Below, piece after piece: positions 14,521 to 23,277 of a stretch of DNA of 64,000 bases. How positions within the stretch are numbered: the stretch's first letter is position 1; each line of letters opens with the position of its first letter. The DNA is from UBA9676 sp036005525 (GTDB taxonomy: Bacteria; Actinomycetota; Actinomycetes; Streptosporangiales; Streptosporangiaceae), in contig DASYQM010000003.1 in assembly GCA_036005525.1 (NCBI GenBank), forward strand, positions 1 to 64,000, read 5' to 3'. Position numbers and translations under genes: made by a program. The notes beneath the pieces were generated by a model. The model was not told where the DNA came from and searched no databases. It saw only the letters and a program-made list of their open reading frames with translations.

Positions 14521-16402
14521 CCTGTGTTGGCTGCTCCACATGCGTTGGCTGCTCGGCCTGCGCTTTAGCCTCGGCACTTGTTGCGGGCTCAGCCGACACT
14601 GCGGGCCCGGCCTGTGCTGGCTCGGCCTGCGGTGCCGACTCGGCAGAGCTGCCGGGCTCGATGGCCGACGCGGCCTGCGTGGCTGGTGCGGGCCCGGTGG
14701 ACGGTGCCGGATCGGCGGCCGGCGCCGGCGCCGGCTCGGCCGTGGGCGTGGCCGAGTCGGATCCTGCGGCCGAATCGGACCCTGCAGCCGAGGCTGGCCC
14801 AGCGGCCGGATCAGGCCCACCGACGGCGGCTGGACCGGCCGCCGTCGCCGCGGCGGCGGGCGCTGCTCGCCTGTCCGGCTTGCGGAACGCGAGCGCGGCG
14901 GCCATGCAGACCAGCGGGACCGCTGGGATCACATACCGGTAGGTGTACTCATGCTCAGCGGTCGGCAGCACCATGATGATCACTGCCGAGACCCAGAGGA
15001 GAACCCCGGCCGACGACCTCCGGCGCGGGATCACTATGCCGACCAGGCCGGTCAGGACGATCAGGCCGAATACCGGGCCGGGTAGGTGAAGGATGTGCTG
15101 GTACTTGTTCATCAGGACGTTGTACGGATGCACCGTCCGGGTCCCGAAGTGGTAGCCCAGGTACCGTGACACCCCCTGGTCGCTGCCGGTGTAGGCCTTG
15201 ATCGTCCCGATCGCGTACCGGAGGTTGTACGGGGCCAGGGTGGACGAGCTCGGCGCGATCACGGGGAACCGCAGCGTGTTGTCGGTCTTCGTGAACGGCT
15301 CGATCACCTCGTCGCCGATCGTCTTGGCGTACGCCGCCGGCTGGGCCTTGATGGCCATGATCGCGAATCGCAGCGCCCGCTCGTTGTTGGCCCGGGTAAA
15401 CGCGGCGTCGTCCGGGACGAACCCGCTGGTGGTGTTCTGCCATGCCCAGATCTGGTGGTTCCACAGATAGCGCTTGGGCAGGCGCCGCAGCGCGGGATCG
15501 GCCCGCGCCAGCGGCCCGGGCTGGGCGTCCGGGCACAGCTCCTGGAGGTCCGCAGGCGGCTTGATGACCTGGCAGTGGGCGAAGGACATCGTCCGTGACC
15601 ACAGGAAGAGCCCGTTGCTGTTGCTCATGTTGAAGGTGCCGTGCACCGCCGCGAACCAGCTCATATAGCCAAGAACGGGCAGCAAGCCGGCCACCAGGGC
15701 GGCGCCCGCCCGGCGCCAGCCCACCCGCCTGATGAGCAGGTAGATCGGGATGAGGATGATGAGCGGCAGGACGGTGGGCCGGACGATCGTCGCGGCGCCC
15801 ATCAACACGCCCGCCGTCACCGAGCGCCACAGCGACGGCGAGTCACGGAACAGCAGCACCGCGAACGCGCCGACCATCAAAAACATGGCCAGCATGTCGG
15901 CCATGATCAGGTGCTCGATCATGATCTGTTCGGGATCGAACAGGATCGGCGTCGCGGCCAGCGTCGCGCCCCAGGCGGGCAGGCGGTAGTGGCGCAGTAC
16001 CCCATACACCATCGTGGCCACGCCCAGACCCATGAGATGCTGCAGGACGACCACGAGGACGAGCGAGTGGAACGGCAGCAGCAGCCACAGGAACAGGGAG
16101 TAGCCGCTGGGATTGATCACGTTCGGCGACAGGTGGACGGCGCCCCACAGGTAGTCGAACGTGTCCAGCCGGAACAGCATCGCGGGCCGGAAACCCAGCA
16201 TGGCCACCAGCCGGGGCAGCACCGCGACCGCAAGCACGAGCGAGAACAGCCAGTGGCGGCGGATCAGGCCGACAACGGAAGCCAGGCTGCGGCGCCAGCG
16301 ACGCGGTGCCTGCGGCCGCGGCGTACCGGCGGCTGGCTGGCCCCGCTGGCCGTCGCCCTTGCCTTCCGGTCCCTTGCCGAGATCTTCCTTGACCGTCGTC
16401 AC
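14468..16402 (-). CDS. GT-C fold membrane glycosyltransferase with Ala/Glu/Pro tail
   Basis: A 644-residue polytopic protein. A cytoplasmic N-terminus (about 45 residues) leads into roughly ten or more TM helices to about residue 505. The first external loop has LDTFDYLWG, with acidic residues as in GT-C enzymes that use polyprenyl-phosphate sugars (GT39/ArnT-like). Substrate and acceptor cannot be deduced. Mycobacteria have a mannosyltransferase (MptA) near this locus, but this sequence looks more PMT/ArnT-like. The last about 130 residues are Ala-, Glu- and Gln-Ala-Glu-Pro-rich repeats from a DNA minisatellite and are probably disordered. Confidence 0.72.
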   Translation of the reverse strand: MTTVKEDLGKGPEGKGDGQRGQPAAGTPRPQAPRRWRRSLASVVGLIRRHWLFSLVLAVAVLPRLVAMLGFRPAMLFRLDTFDYLWGAVHLSPNVINPSGYSLFLWLLLPFHSLVLVVVLQHLMGLGVATMVYGVLRHYRLPAWGATLAATPILFDPEQIMIEHLIMADMLAMFLMVGAFAVLLFRDSPSLWRSVTAGVLMGAATIVRPTVLPLIILIPIYLLIRRVGWRRAGAALVAGLLPVLGYMSWFAAVHGTFNMSNSNGLFLWSRTMSFAHCQVIKPPADLQELCPDAQPGPLARADPALRRLPKRYLWNHQIWAWQNTTSGFVPDDAAFTRANNERALRFAIMAIKAQPAAYAKTIGDEVIEPFTKTDNTLRFPVIAPSSSTLAPYNLRYAIGTIKAYTGSDQGVSRYLGYHFGTRTVHPYNVLMNKYQHILHLPGPVFGLIVLTGLVGIVIPRRRSSAGVLLWVSAVIIMVLPTAEHEYTYRYVIPAVPLVCMAAALAFRKPDRRAAPAAAATAAGPAAVGGPDPAAGPASAAGSDSAAGSDSATPTAEPAPAPAADPAPSTGPAPATQAASAIEPGSSAESAPQAEPAQAGPAVSAEPATSAEAKAQAEQPTHVEQPTQAEPSVQAERPAQAEPPS

Positions 16403-16939
16403 GCTGTCTCCCTCATATCGCTCCGCCCGGCGCCCGGCACCTCAGCCGGGCGCCACCCGCCCCGCAGCCCGGCGAACCCGGCACCGCCGGTGAACGACGT
16501 TGCTGGCGCCGTCTTCCGGCACGCCTGGCCCTTGCCAACACGACACCGGGGAACGACCACGAGGGGAGAACGCGAACTGCTCCAGAACATACCCGTGACA
16601 TTCCTTGCCGGCTGCCGAACCGCTGCGCCCTCGTCCCGCGAGCCCCGCCAGACAGGCGCCTGGGGCAGGACCGGACCACCAGCGAACCCGCCCGGTAATC
16701 GAGTGATCTGTGCCGTGCAAAGTACCGTACCCGGCCATGACGCCCAGACGTACTAAATCAGTCAAACACCCGGCCTCCACACTTGGCCTCCACATCGTGC
16801 CCATGCTAACTACACAGGCGCACGACCCCGGACCAACACGCGGCGGCCAGTGGCGCGGACGGGCGTGCCCCGGTGCCGCGGAATAGCCGTCAACGCCGGG
16901 CAGGGAGCCCGGCCCGGCGATGCTCTAGGCTCTGGGCTC
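16403..16939. other. 537-bp intergenic region without a supported gene
   Basis: This separates the divergent glycosyltransferase and endonuclease IV genes. The part nearest the glycosyltransferase is GC-rich and featureless. An AT-richer part (16690-16800) holds a 10-bp direct repeat (GGCCTCCACA) and, on the minus strand, a TTGACT that could be a -35 without a convincing -10. The short minus-strand frame at 16442-16804 resembles nothing known. Confidence 0.5.
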
Positions 16940-17857
16940 GTGCCAGCGCACCAGCCCAGCCGGCCGATCGGCGCCCACGTCCGGGTGACGGGAGGGCTCG
17001 CGGCCGGCGGGCTGCGGTACGCGGCGGAGACCGGCGCCGAGGCGATCCAGGTGTTCGTCTCCAACCCCCGCGGCTGGGCGCTGTCGGCCGGGGACGCCCG
17101 GGAGGACGCGGCTCTCCGCGATCATGTGGCCAGCACCAGCATGCCAGTCTTCGTGCACGCAACCTACCTGGTCAACCTGGGATCACCGGATCCGGCGACG
17201 CGGCGGCGATCCGCCGCGTCGCTGGCGCACTCGCTCCGCCGTGGCCGTGAGATCGCCGCGCGGGGCGTTGTCGTCCACACCGGTTCGGCGGTGCGCGCGA
17301 GTCGCGAGCAGGGCATGCGGCACGTCCGGGAATGCCTGCTCCCGCTGCTCGACTCACTCGGCGATGACGGGCCGGACCTGCTGCTGGAGCCGACAGCCGG
17401 CCGGGGCCAGATGCTGTGTTCCGCCGTCGGAGACGTCGGGCCGTACCTGGCCGCCCTGGACTGGCATCCGCGGGCCGGGCTGTGCCTGGACACCTCCCAC
17501 GCGTTCGCGGCCGGCCACGATCTGGCGGCGCGGGGCGGCGCGGCCAGGTTGCTCGACACGCTGGCGCCCGTCATGGGGCGGCGCCAGGGGCGAGGCGGCG
17601 GCCGGCTGCGCCTGATCCACGCCAATGACTCCAAGGTCGGCTGCGGGTCGCACCGGGACCGGCACGCGAACATCGGGGCGGGCCAGATCGGGACCGCCCC
17701 ATTCGCGGTACTCCTGCGGCACCCGGCGACCAGGGGCGTGCCGTTCATCGTCGAGACCCCGGGGCCCCGTGCGGCCGCGGCTGCCGACGTGGCGATCCTG
17801 AAGGCACTGCGCGGGAAGGGCCGTCTCCCGCGCACCCACGTCGCCGCAATGCGCTAG
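16940..17857 (+). CDS. nfo: deoxyribonuclease IV (endonuclease IV)
   Basis: An AP endonuclease of the xylose-isomerase-like TIM barrel that incises abasic sites in base excision repair. The 305 residues show IGAHVRVTGGLAAG at the start, VFVHATYLVNLGSPD near residue 75, the zinc-ligand segments LLLEPTAGRGQM and LCLDTSHAFAAGHD, HANDSKVGCGSHRDRHANIGAG near 235 (family consensus HLNDSK...G), and PFIVETPGP near the end. TAGGCT ends 8 nt before GTG 16940 (leaderless). An upstream in-frame ATG precedes the promoter box, so I did not use it. Confidence 0.9.
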   Translation: MPAHQPSRPIGAHVRVTGGLAAGGLRYAAETGAEAIQVFVSNPRGWALSAGDAREDAALRDHVASTSMPVFVHATYLVNLGSPDPATRRRSAASLAHSLRRGREIAARGVVVHTGSAVRASREQGMRHVRECLLPLLDSLGDDGPDLLLEPTAGRGQMLCSAVGDVGPYLAALDWHPRAGLCLDTSHAFAAGHDLAARGGAARLLDTLAPVMGRRQGRGGGRLRLIHANDSKVGCGSHRDRHANIGAGQIGTAPFAVLLRHPATRGVPFIVETPGPRAAAAADVAILKALRGKGRLPRTHVAAMR

Positions 17858-17860
17858 GCT
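17855..17860 (+). promoter_or_regulatory. -10 box for the aroF leader transcript
   Basis: TAGGCT, overlapping the nfo stop codon, ends 6 nt before the GTG of the aromatic leader peptide. Transcription should therefore start at or next to the leader's first codon. Confidence 0.55.
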
Positions 17861-17866
17861 GCTCCC

Positions 17867-17941
17867 GTGCGTGAGCAGTTCTGGTTTTGGTATGGCTACC
17901 GGCCCGGTATCCGGACGGTCGCCCGCCAGACCTTGCGCTGA
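17867..17941 (+). CDS. aromatic-amino-acid leader peptide for aroF
   Basis: A 24-codon frame, GTG to TGA, whose residues 5-11 read FWFWYGY: Phe, Trp, Phe, Trp, Tyr, Gly, Tyr. Packing codons for all three aromatic amino acids directly upstream of a terminator and a DAHP synthase gene is the classical attenuation design. Scarcity of Trp, Phe or Tyr would stall the ribosome and favour readthrough into aroF. The TAGGCT 6 nt upstream suggests leaderless translation. Confidence 0.8.
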   Translation: MREQFWFWYGYRPGIRTVARQTLR

Positions 17942-17960
17942 CGCGAAGCGACCAGAAGAG

Positions 17961-17997
17961 AAGCCCCGGGCCGGATGGCCCCGGGGCTTCTTTCTTT
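17961..17997 (+). terminator. intrinsic terminator / attenuator before aroF
   Basis: Arms AAGCCCCGGGCC and GGCCCCGGGGCTT pair around a GGAT loop with one bulged G, followed by CTTTCTTT. It sits 20 nt after the leader peptide stop and about 40 nt before the aroF ATG, the right place for attenuation. Confidence 0.85.
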
Positions 17998-18039
17998 ATG
18001 GCGGGCGGCAGTTCCGTTGACGGGCGACAGGAGGACCCA

Positions 18040-19113
18040 ATGGTCGTGGTGATGGCCCCGGAGGCCACCCAGGAGGATGTGAGCGCGATCGTTGATCTCG
18101 TGCGGGCGGCGGGCGGCGACGCCTTCGTCAGCCGTGGCGTTTCCCGCACGATCGTGGGCCTGGTCGGCGACGTCGATCAGTTTGGCGCGCTCAACCTGCG
18201 CAGCCGCAGTGGTGTCCTCGATGTGGTCCGGATCTCCGTCCCGTACAAGCTCATCAGCAGGGAGCACCACTCCGAGCGGTCGGTGATCAGGGTCGGTGGC
18301 GTGCCGATCGGCCCGGACACGCTCACCGTGATCGCCGGCCCGTGTGCGGTGGAGACGCCCGAGCAGACGCTCACGGCCGCCAGGATGGCCAAAGCGGCCG
18401 GGGCGTCGCTGCTGCGCGGTGGCGCGTTCAAGCCGCGCACGTCCCCCTATGCCTACCAGGGGCTTGGCGAAGCGGGCCTGAAGATCCTCGCCGACGTGAG
18501 GGCCGAGACGGGCCTGCCGGTCGTGACCGAGGTGATCGACCCGGCCAGCGTCGAGCTGGTCTCGTCCTACGCCGACATGCTCCAGGTCGGCACCCGGAAC
18601 ATGCAGAACTTCGCGCTCCTGCAGGCGGTGGGGTCGGCGGCGAAACCCGTCCTGCTCAAGCGGGGCATGAGCGCCACCATCGAGGAATGGCTGATGGCCG
18701 CGGAGTACATCGCCCAGCGCGGCAATCTCGACATCGTGCTGTGCGAGCGGGGCATCCGCACCTTCGAGACGGCTACCCGCAACACCCTCGACATCAGCGC
18801 CGTGCCGGTCGCGCAGCGGCTGTCCCACCTGCCGGTGATCGTGGACCCATCGCACTCCGGCGGCCGGCGGGATCTCGTCCTGCCGCTCACCAGGGCGGCG
18901 ATCGCGGTCGGCGCCGACGGCATCATCGTCGACATCCACCCAGAGCCGAAGATGGCGCTGTGCGACGGCGACCAGGCGCTGGTCGACTCCGACATCCGCG
19001 AGATCGCGAGCATCACCGCACACCTGTCGCCGCTGATGGGACGCGTCCTCACCCCGGCACCGGACCCCGGCAGCATGCGCAGGGCGCAGCGCGAGCCCAG
19101 TCCCGTGGGCTGA
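18040..19113 (+). CDS. aroF: 3-deoxy-7-phosphoheptulonate (DAHP) synthase, AroA-beta type
   Basis: Condenses phosphoenolpyruvate and erythrose 4-phosphate, the entry step of the shikimate pathway. The 357 residues comprise an N-terminal ferredoxin-like regulatory domain (about 1-75, MVVVMAPEATQEDV...) and a barrel with IAGPCAVET (about 100), LRGGAFKPRTSPY (about 127), VLLKRG, DPSHSGG and VDIHPEPKMALCDG. This is the KDO8PS-related class, unlike the class II enzyme of M. tuberculosis. GGAGGACCCA precedes ATG 18040. Expression should be set by the leader peptide and terminator just upstream. Confidence 0.94.
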   Translation: MVVVMAPEATQEDVSAIVDLVRAAGGDAFVSRGVSRTIVGLVGDVDQFGALNLRSRSGVLDVVRISVPYKLISREHHSERSVIRVGGVPIGPDTLTVIAGPCAVETPEQTLTAARMAKAAGASLLRGGAFKPRTSPYAYQGLGEAGLKILADVRAETGLPVVTEVIDPASVELVSSYADMLQVGTRNMQNFALLQAVGSAAKPVLLKRGMSATIEEWLMAAEYIAQRGNLDIVLCERGIRTFETATRNTLDISAVPVAQRLSHLPVIVDPSHSGGRRDLVLPLTRAAIAVGADGIIVDIHPEPKMALCDGDQALVDSDIREIASITAHLSPLMGRVLTPAPDPGSMRRAQREPSPVG

Positions 19114-19128
19114 GCCTGGCGCGGCCGG

Positions 19129-20364
19129 TCACGGGTGTTCGGGACGATACTCCTGGGCGAGGCCGGCGAGTTCCTCGGCCAGGTCTGCAGCCTCCAGCCG
19201 CGCCTCGATCCGGCGCAGGTCATCGATCCGCGCCCGGGTCTCCACATGCCGCGGCGTCAGCAGCGTGCAGCAGTCCTGGTCGGGCAGCTCGGACACGGCG
19301 AGGGTGCGGATGCGCCGGGCCTCCGCCATGATCTCCACCTTGTCGCAGCCGATCAGCGGGCGCAGGATGGGCATCCCGACCGCGTCGTCGAGGGCGGCGA
19401 GATTGGTCAGCGTCTGGCTGCTGACCTGCCCCAGCGAGTCGCCAGTCACCAGCGCGGCCGCGCCAAGCCGTCCGGCGAGCACCTCGCCGGTCTTCAGCAT
19501 GAGCCGGCGCTGGGCGACGATCTGCAGCCGGCTCGCCCCCGAGGACGCCAGCCGCTGCTGTGCCTTGCCGAACGCGACCACGAACAGCCGTGACCCGCCC
19601 TGGAAGCGGTCCAGCTGGTGCATCAGCCCATACGCCTTGTACACCGACTCGGGCCCGGTCAGCGGCATGCCGGAGAAGTGCAGGAAATCGCAGCGGAGAC
19701 CGCGGCGCATCATCCGGTAGGCGGCGACCGGCGAGTCGATCCCGCCGGACATGAGGACCAGCCCGCGGCCGCTCATCCCGACCGGGAGCCCGCCCTGCCC
19801 GGGGTGGCCCTCGGTGTAGACGAACACCTCCCGCTGGTCGACCTCGACGAACAGCGCCGTGTCCGGGCGCGACAAGTTGACCGGGTAGCCGTACTCCTGC
19901 TGGACCCGGGCGCCGATCCGGGTGGCGAGCTCGGCCGAGGTGACCGGAAACCGCTTGTCGCGGCGGCGGGCCCGGACCGCGAACGAGCCCGTCTTACCGG
20001 CCATCAGCGTGACTGCCGCGCCGATCGCGGCGTCGGGGTCCTTGGCCACCCGCACCGCCCGGCAGACCCGGGCGATGCCCATGATGTCGCGGGCACGTTC
20101 GGCGACCTTGTCGGCCGCCGATGCCGCGGCGGGCGCGGGAGTGTCCTGCGCGGCGCGGATAACGATCACACCGTCGCGCTGCCAGAACCGCACCGGGATG
20201 CCGATATCACGGATCGCCCGGCGGATGTTCGATTGCAGCATCCGCTCGAACTGCTGCCGGTTGCCGCCCTTGAGCACGATCTCGCCCAGTTTCAGCAGCA
20301 CGCAGGCCTCACCGGCCGCGACGGCGGCAGGAGCGGCAGGGTCCGCCAGGGGGGCAACGGGCAT
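19129..20364 (-). CDS. thiI: tRNA 4-thiouridine synthase / sulfurtransferase ThiI
   Basis: ThiI adenylates U8 of tRNA and transfers sulfur to form s4U; in some bacteria it also serves thiamine thiazole synthesis. The 411 residues have a ferredoxin-like region plus THUMP domain (to about 190) and an ATP-pyrophosphatase domain with SGGIDSPVA (about 210). GDSLGQVSSQTL and the cysteine segment QDCCTLL follow. No rhodanese domain is present, so sulfur delivery must use another carrier. The ATG at 20364 has only a weak box (CAGACT) 6 nt upstream and no clear Shine-Dalgarno. It is convergent with aroF. Confidence 0.92.
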   Translation of the reverse strand: MPVAPLADPAAPAAVAAGEACVLLKLGEIVLKGGNRQQFERMLQSNIRRAIRDIGIPVRFWQRDGVIVIRAAQDTPAPAAASAADKVAERARDIMGIARVCRAVRVAKDPDAAIGAAVTLMAGKTGSFAVRARRRDKRFPVTSAELATRIGARVQQEYGYPVNLSRPDTALFVEVDQREVFVYTEGHPGQGGLPVGMSGRGLVLMSGGIDSPVAAYRMMRRGLRCDFLHFSGMPLTGPESVYKAYGLMHQLDRFQGGSRLFVVAFGKAQQRLASSGASRLQIVAQRRLMLKTGEVLAGRLGAAALVTGDSLGQVSSQTLTNLAALDDAVGMPILRPLIGCDKVEIMAEARRIRTLAVSELPDQDCCTLLTPRHVETRARIDDLRRIEARLEAADLAEELAGLAQEYRPEHP

Positions 20365-20480
20365 CTTTACAGTCTGCCAGGTAACGCGGGCCCTGCCGGC
20401 CGGGTAACGCGGGGGTTATGTGTCGGTGGCCCTGCCGCGGGCGGCTGGCCGGCCCGGTCCATCGACGCTAGGTTCGGCGC

Positions 20481-20789
20481 ATGACGGTCAAACTCGTGGT
20501 CCTCTACACCCTGCCTGAAGACACCGAAGCCTTCGACCGGCATTACTTCGACATCCACCTGCCGCTGGTCCACAAGATTCCCGGCCTGCGGCGCGCCGAG
20601 ACCGGCCGGTTCATCGACGTCCTCGACGGCGGCGAGCAGAGCTTCTACCGGGTCGCCGAGCTGTACTTCCCTGATCAGGCGACCATGGGCGCCGGGATCG
20701 CCTCGGACCAGGGGAAAGCGACCGCGGCGGACTATGCGAAGATCGCCCCACCCGGGTCGAGGATGTTCGTGCAGTCCCTCCACGACTGA
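20481..20789 (+). CDS. EthD-family protein
   Basis: A 102-residue dimeric alpha+beta-barrel protein of the EthD family (VLYTLPEDTEAFDRHYFDIHLPL at the N-terminus, with the family's Y/F-x-x-x-H pattern). Members are named after an ethyl tert-butyl ether degradation cluster; most, like this one, have no assigned reaction. TAGGTT ends 6 nt before the ATG, indicating a leaderless transcript. It stands alone between thiI and the DGPF/sigma pair, with no partner that explains its role. Confidence 0.82.
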   Translation: MTVKLVVLYTLPEDTEAFDRHYFDIHLPLVHKIPGLRRAETGRFIDVLDGGEQSFYRVAELYFPDQATMGAGIASDQGKATAADYAKIAPPGSRMFVQSLHD

Positions 20790-20968
20790 CCCGCCCGTGC
20801 CACATCGAGAGGGCTACACCCGTGGCCGTGCGGCCGGCACTCCGGCGACCGTGGCCGGCCTCCGCCAGCGCCACCTGACCGCATCCTGGGCTGTCGATTC
20901 TGGCCCTGGCCGTTCGACTACAACTGGAACCGGCAACACCCTGCCGGCCGCGAAAGGTGGTGCGACGA

Positions 20969-21328
20969 ATGAAGTACATGCTCTTGCTGTACGGGCCGGA
21001 CCGGCCGTTCCCTCAGCCGGGGACCAGCGAGTTCCGGGAGATGTTCGAGGCCTGGGAGGCGGCCCAGGAGGAGATGGCGAAGGCAGGCGTGCTCATCGAC
21101 TGCGCGCCGCTGCAGCCGCCCAGCGCGGCAACCACGGTCCAGGTCCGCGACGGCCAGACGCTGCTCACCGACGGGCCCGCCGCCGAGATCAAGGAGCAGT
21201 TCGGCGGCTACACGCTCATCGAGTGCACAGACCTGGATGAGGCCCTGAAGTGGGCTGCCACCATCCCGACCGCGTCCGATGGCTCCGTGGAAGTCCGCCC
21301 GGTCATCGAGGTGGTGGCTCCCAGCTGA
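20969..21328 (+). CDS. YCII-related (DGPF) domain protein
   Basis: A 119-residue protein starting MKYMLLLYGPD, with the DGPAAEIKEQFGGYTLIE motif typical of DGPF/YCII proteins encoded beside ECF42-type sigma factors. Its biochemical role is not known; it may sense or modulate the sigma factor. I chose ATG 20969, preceded by AAAGGTGG, over an upstream in-frame start at 20957. The next gene's conserved region begins a few codons after this stop and any standard start for it lies inside this gene, so the two are translationally coupled. Confidence 0.85.
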   Translation: MKYMLLLYGPDRPFPQPGTSEFREMFEAWEAAQEEMAKAGVLIDCAPLQPPSAATTVQVRDGQTLLTDGPAAEIKEQFGGYTLIECTDLDEALKWAATIPTASDGSVEVRPVIEVVAPS

Positions 21329-22542
21329 CGCTGCAGCCCGACGAGGCGTTTCGCGCCCACTGGTGGGCGGCGGTGGCCGCCGTTACCGCCCAGGTGGGCG
21401 ATCTCGAGGTGGCCGAGGACGCGGTGCAGGACGCCTGCGCCGCGGCCCTGGCCCAATGGCCGGCCGGCGGGACGCCGGCCAATCCCCGGTCCTGGCTGAT
21501 CGGGACCGCGCGGCACAAGGCCCTCGACCGGCTGCGCCGCGACCACCGCCGGGCGCAGAAGGAGGCCGAAGCCGTGCGCGAGACGGACGCATTGCCGCCG
21601 CCGGGCGGCTGGGTGGCCAGCACCGACGACGAGCTCGGCCTCATCTTCACCTGCTGCCATCCGGCCCTGGACCCGGCCGCACGGGTGGCGCTGACCCTGC
21701 GTTCAGTCTGCGGCCTGACAACCGCCGAAATCGCCGCGGCGTTCCTCGTCCCGGAACCGACGATGGCGCAGCGGCTGGTGCGCGCCAAACGCAAGATCCG
21801 CCAGGCGGGGATCGCGTTCCGGGTCCCGTCACCGGCCGACCTGCCCGCCCGGCTGGACGCGGTGCTGCGTGTGGTGTACCTGGTTTTCACCGAGGGTCAT
21901 ACCGCGACCAGAGGGGAAACGCTGGTCCGCGGCGAGCTGTGCGACCAGGCGATCCGGCTCGCCCGCGCGCTGGCGGTGCTGCTGCCCGGCGAGCCCGAGG
22001 TGACCGGGCTGCTCGCCCTGCTGCTGCTCACCGACGCGCGGCGAGACGCCCGGGTCGGCCCCGGTGGTGACCTGATCCTGCTGGAGGACCAGGACCGCGG
22101 CCGGTGGGACGGCGCCCTGATCGCGGAGGGCGAGGCGCTCGTCGAGCAGGCGCTCCGGCAGGGCCGTCCCGGCCCCTACCAGCTGCACGCGGCCATCGCC
22201 GCCTGCCATTCCGGTTCCCGCGCGGCCGCCGACACCGACTGGCGCGAAATCGCCCTGCTCTACGGCGAGCTGATCCGCTACGAGCCGACGCCGGTGGTGG
22301 AGGCGAACCGGGCGGTCGCGGTGGCCATGTCCGAGGGGCCCGCGGCCGGGCTCGTCATCCTCGACACGGTCGGCGGCGATCTCCGGCTGGCCCGCTGGCC
22401 GCAGCTGCACCTGGCCCGGGCGGAACTGCTGCGGCGTCTCGGCCGCTGCGACGACGCGGTGGCCGCCTACGAGGCGGCGCTGCAGCTGGAGCCGCCGACC
22501 CCCGAGCGTGCCTTCATCGCCCGCCGCCTGCGGGAGCTATGA
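21250..22542 (+). CDS. ECF sigma factor of the DGPF-linked (ECF42-like) group
   Basis: An extracytoplasmic-function sigma factor with a long C-terminal extension. Region 2 is AFRAHWWAAVAAVTAQVGD..AEDAVQDACAAAL, region 4 is LTLRSVCGLTTAEIAAAFLVPEPTMAQRLVRAK, and the last about 200 residues are TPR-like helices, as in the ECF42 group. No anti-sigma gene is nearby; the DGPF protein upstream is the expected partner. The only ATG/GTG before the conserved part is GTG 21250, which overlaps the DGPF gene by 79 nt. Similarity starts near 21335, so a CTG start there is possible. Start uncertain. Confidence 0.85.
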   Translation: MGCHHPDRVRWLRGSPPGHRGGGSQLTLQPDEAFRAHWWAAVAAVTAQVGDLEVAEDAVQDACAAALAQWPAGGTPANPRSWLIGTARHKALDRLRRDHRRAQKEAEAVRETDALPPPGGWVASTDDELGLIFTCCHPALDPAARVALTLRSVCGLTTAEIAAAFLVPEPTMAQRLVRAKRKIRQAGIAFRVPSPADLPARLDAVLRVVYLVFTEGHTATRGETLVRGELCDQAIRLARALAVLLPGEPEVTGLLALLLLTDARRDARVGPGGDLILLEDQDRGRWDGALIAEGEALVEQALRQGRPGPYQLHAAIAACHSGSRAAADTDWREIALLYGELIRYEPTPVVEANRAVAVAMSEGPAAGLVILDTVGGDLRLARWPQLHLARAELLRRLGRCDDAVAAYEAALQLEPPTPERAFIARRLREL

Positions 22543-22710
22543 AGCCATGACCACGCCGCAGGGCAGGGCCGAACGCCGCAACGGCGCTGCGCCGTCCCGG
22601 CGCCCAAGACCACCTTCGTACCGTGTCACGTGGCGCACCTCCGGCACGACCAGGCTAGGTGCCAGTCGGCGCGCCTCCGGCACGGCGCACTTGCGAGGGA
22701 GGCCGAGCGC

Positions 22711-23277
22711 TCAGTGGGTCCGCAGCCAGTCCAGCACCTGCCGGGCGTGCTGGTCGGGCGGGAAGACCGGGTAGAAGGCGTGCTCGATGACCCCGCCTGT
22801 GACGATCATGGTGAGCCGGCGGTAGAGCGTCATCCCGCCGGCGGTGAACGTTGGCAGCCCCAGCGCGCCGGCCAGCGCCAGCGGCTCGTCCGACAGCATC
22901 GCGAACGGCAGGTGCAGCCGGTCCACGGCCTCCCGCTGGTACTCACTTGACTGGCTGGACAGGCCGTATACCTGGACCGCCCCGGCGGCCAACAGCTCGG
23001 CGTGATGGTCGCGGAACCCGCACGACTCGGGCGTGCAGCCGCGGGCCCCGGGAATGCCGTCCCATCCGGGCGGCAGATCCACTCCCGGCCTGCCGGTCAT
23101 CGGGTAGACATAGATGACCGTCCGCCCGCCCCCGAGCGCGTCGAGCGCGACGAGCCCGCCGTCGGTGGCCGGCAGGCTCAGCGCGGGCATGGCGCGGCCC
23201 GGCAGGTGGCTGGCTGCTCCGTCATCGACCGGCACCGGCAGGCCATCGGGCAGCCGCAGCAAGTCGGGTGCGTCCAT
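22711..23277 (-). CDS. peroxiredoxin-like (AhpC/TSA) protein
   Basis: A 188-residue thioredoxin-fold protein with IYVYPMTGRPG and then GCTPESCGFRDHHAEL (about residues 75-90), resembling the CTxExC peroxidatic/resolving cysteine segment of BCP-type peroxiredoxins. VYGLSSQSSEYQREAVDRLHLPFAMLSDE follows, as in that family. It would reduce peroxides with a thiol donor. The ATG at 23277 is preceded by GGAAGGGAGAAAGCC. It is divergent from, and overlaps by 10 bp, a truncated acetyltransferase frame. The electron donor is not evident locally. Confidence 0.8.
   Translation of the reverse strand: MDAPDLLRLPDGLPVPVDDGAASHLPGRAMPALSLPATDGGLVALDALGGGRTVIYVYPMTGRPGVDLPPGWDGIPGARGCTPESCGFRDHHAELLAAGAVQVYGLSSQSSEYQREAVDRLHLPFAMLSDEPLALAGALGLPTFTAGGMTLYRRLTMIVTGGVIEHAFYPVFPPDQHARQVLDWLRTH

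Noticed and set aside
16442..16804. 120-codon minus-strand frame before the glycosyltransferase
   Set aside because: No ribosome site, no domain-like pattern and unusual Cys/Trp content; it looks like non-coding sequence.
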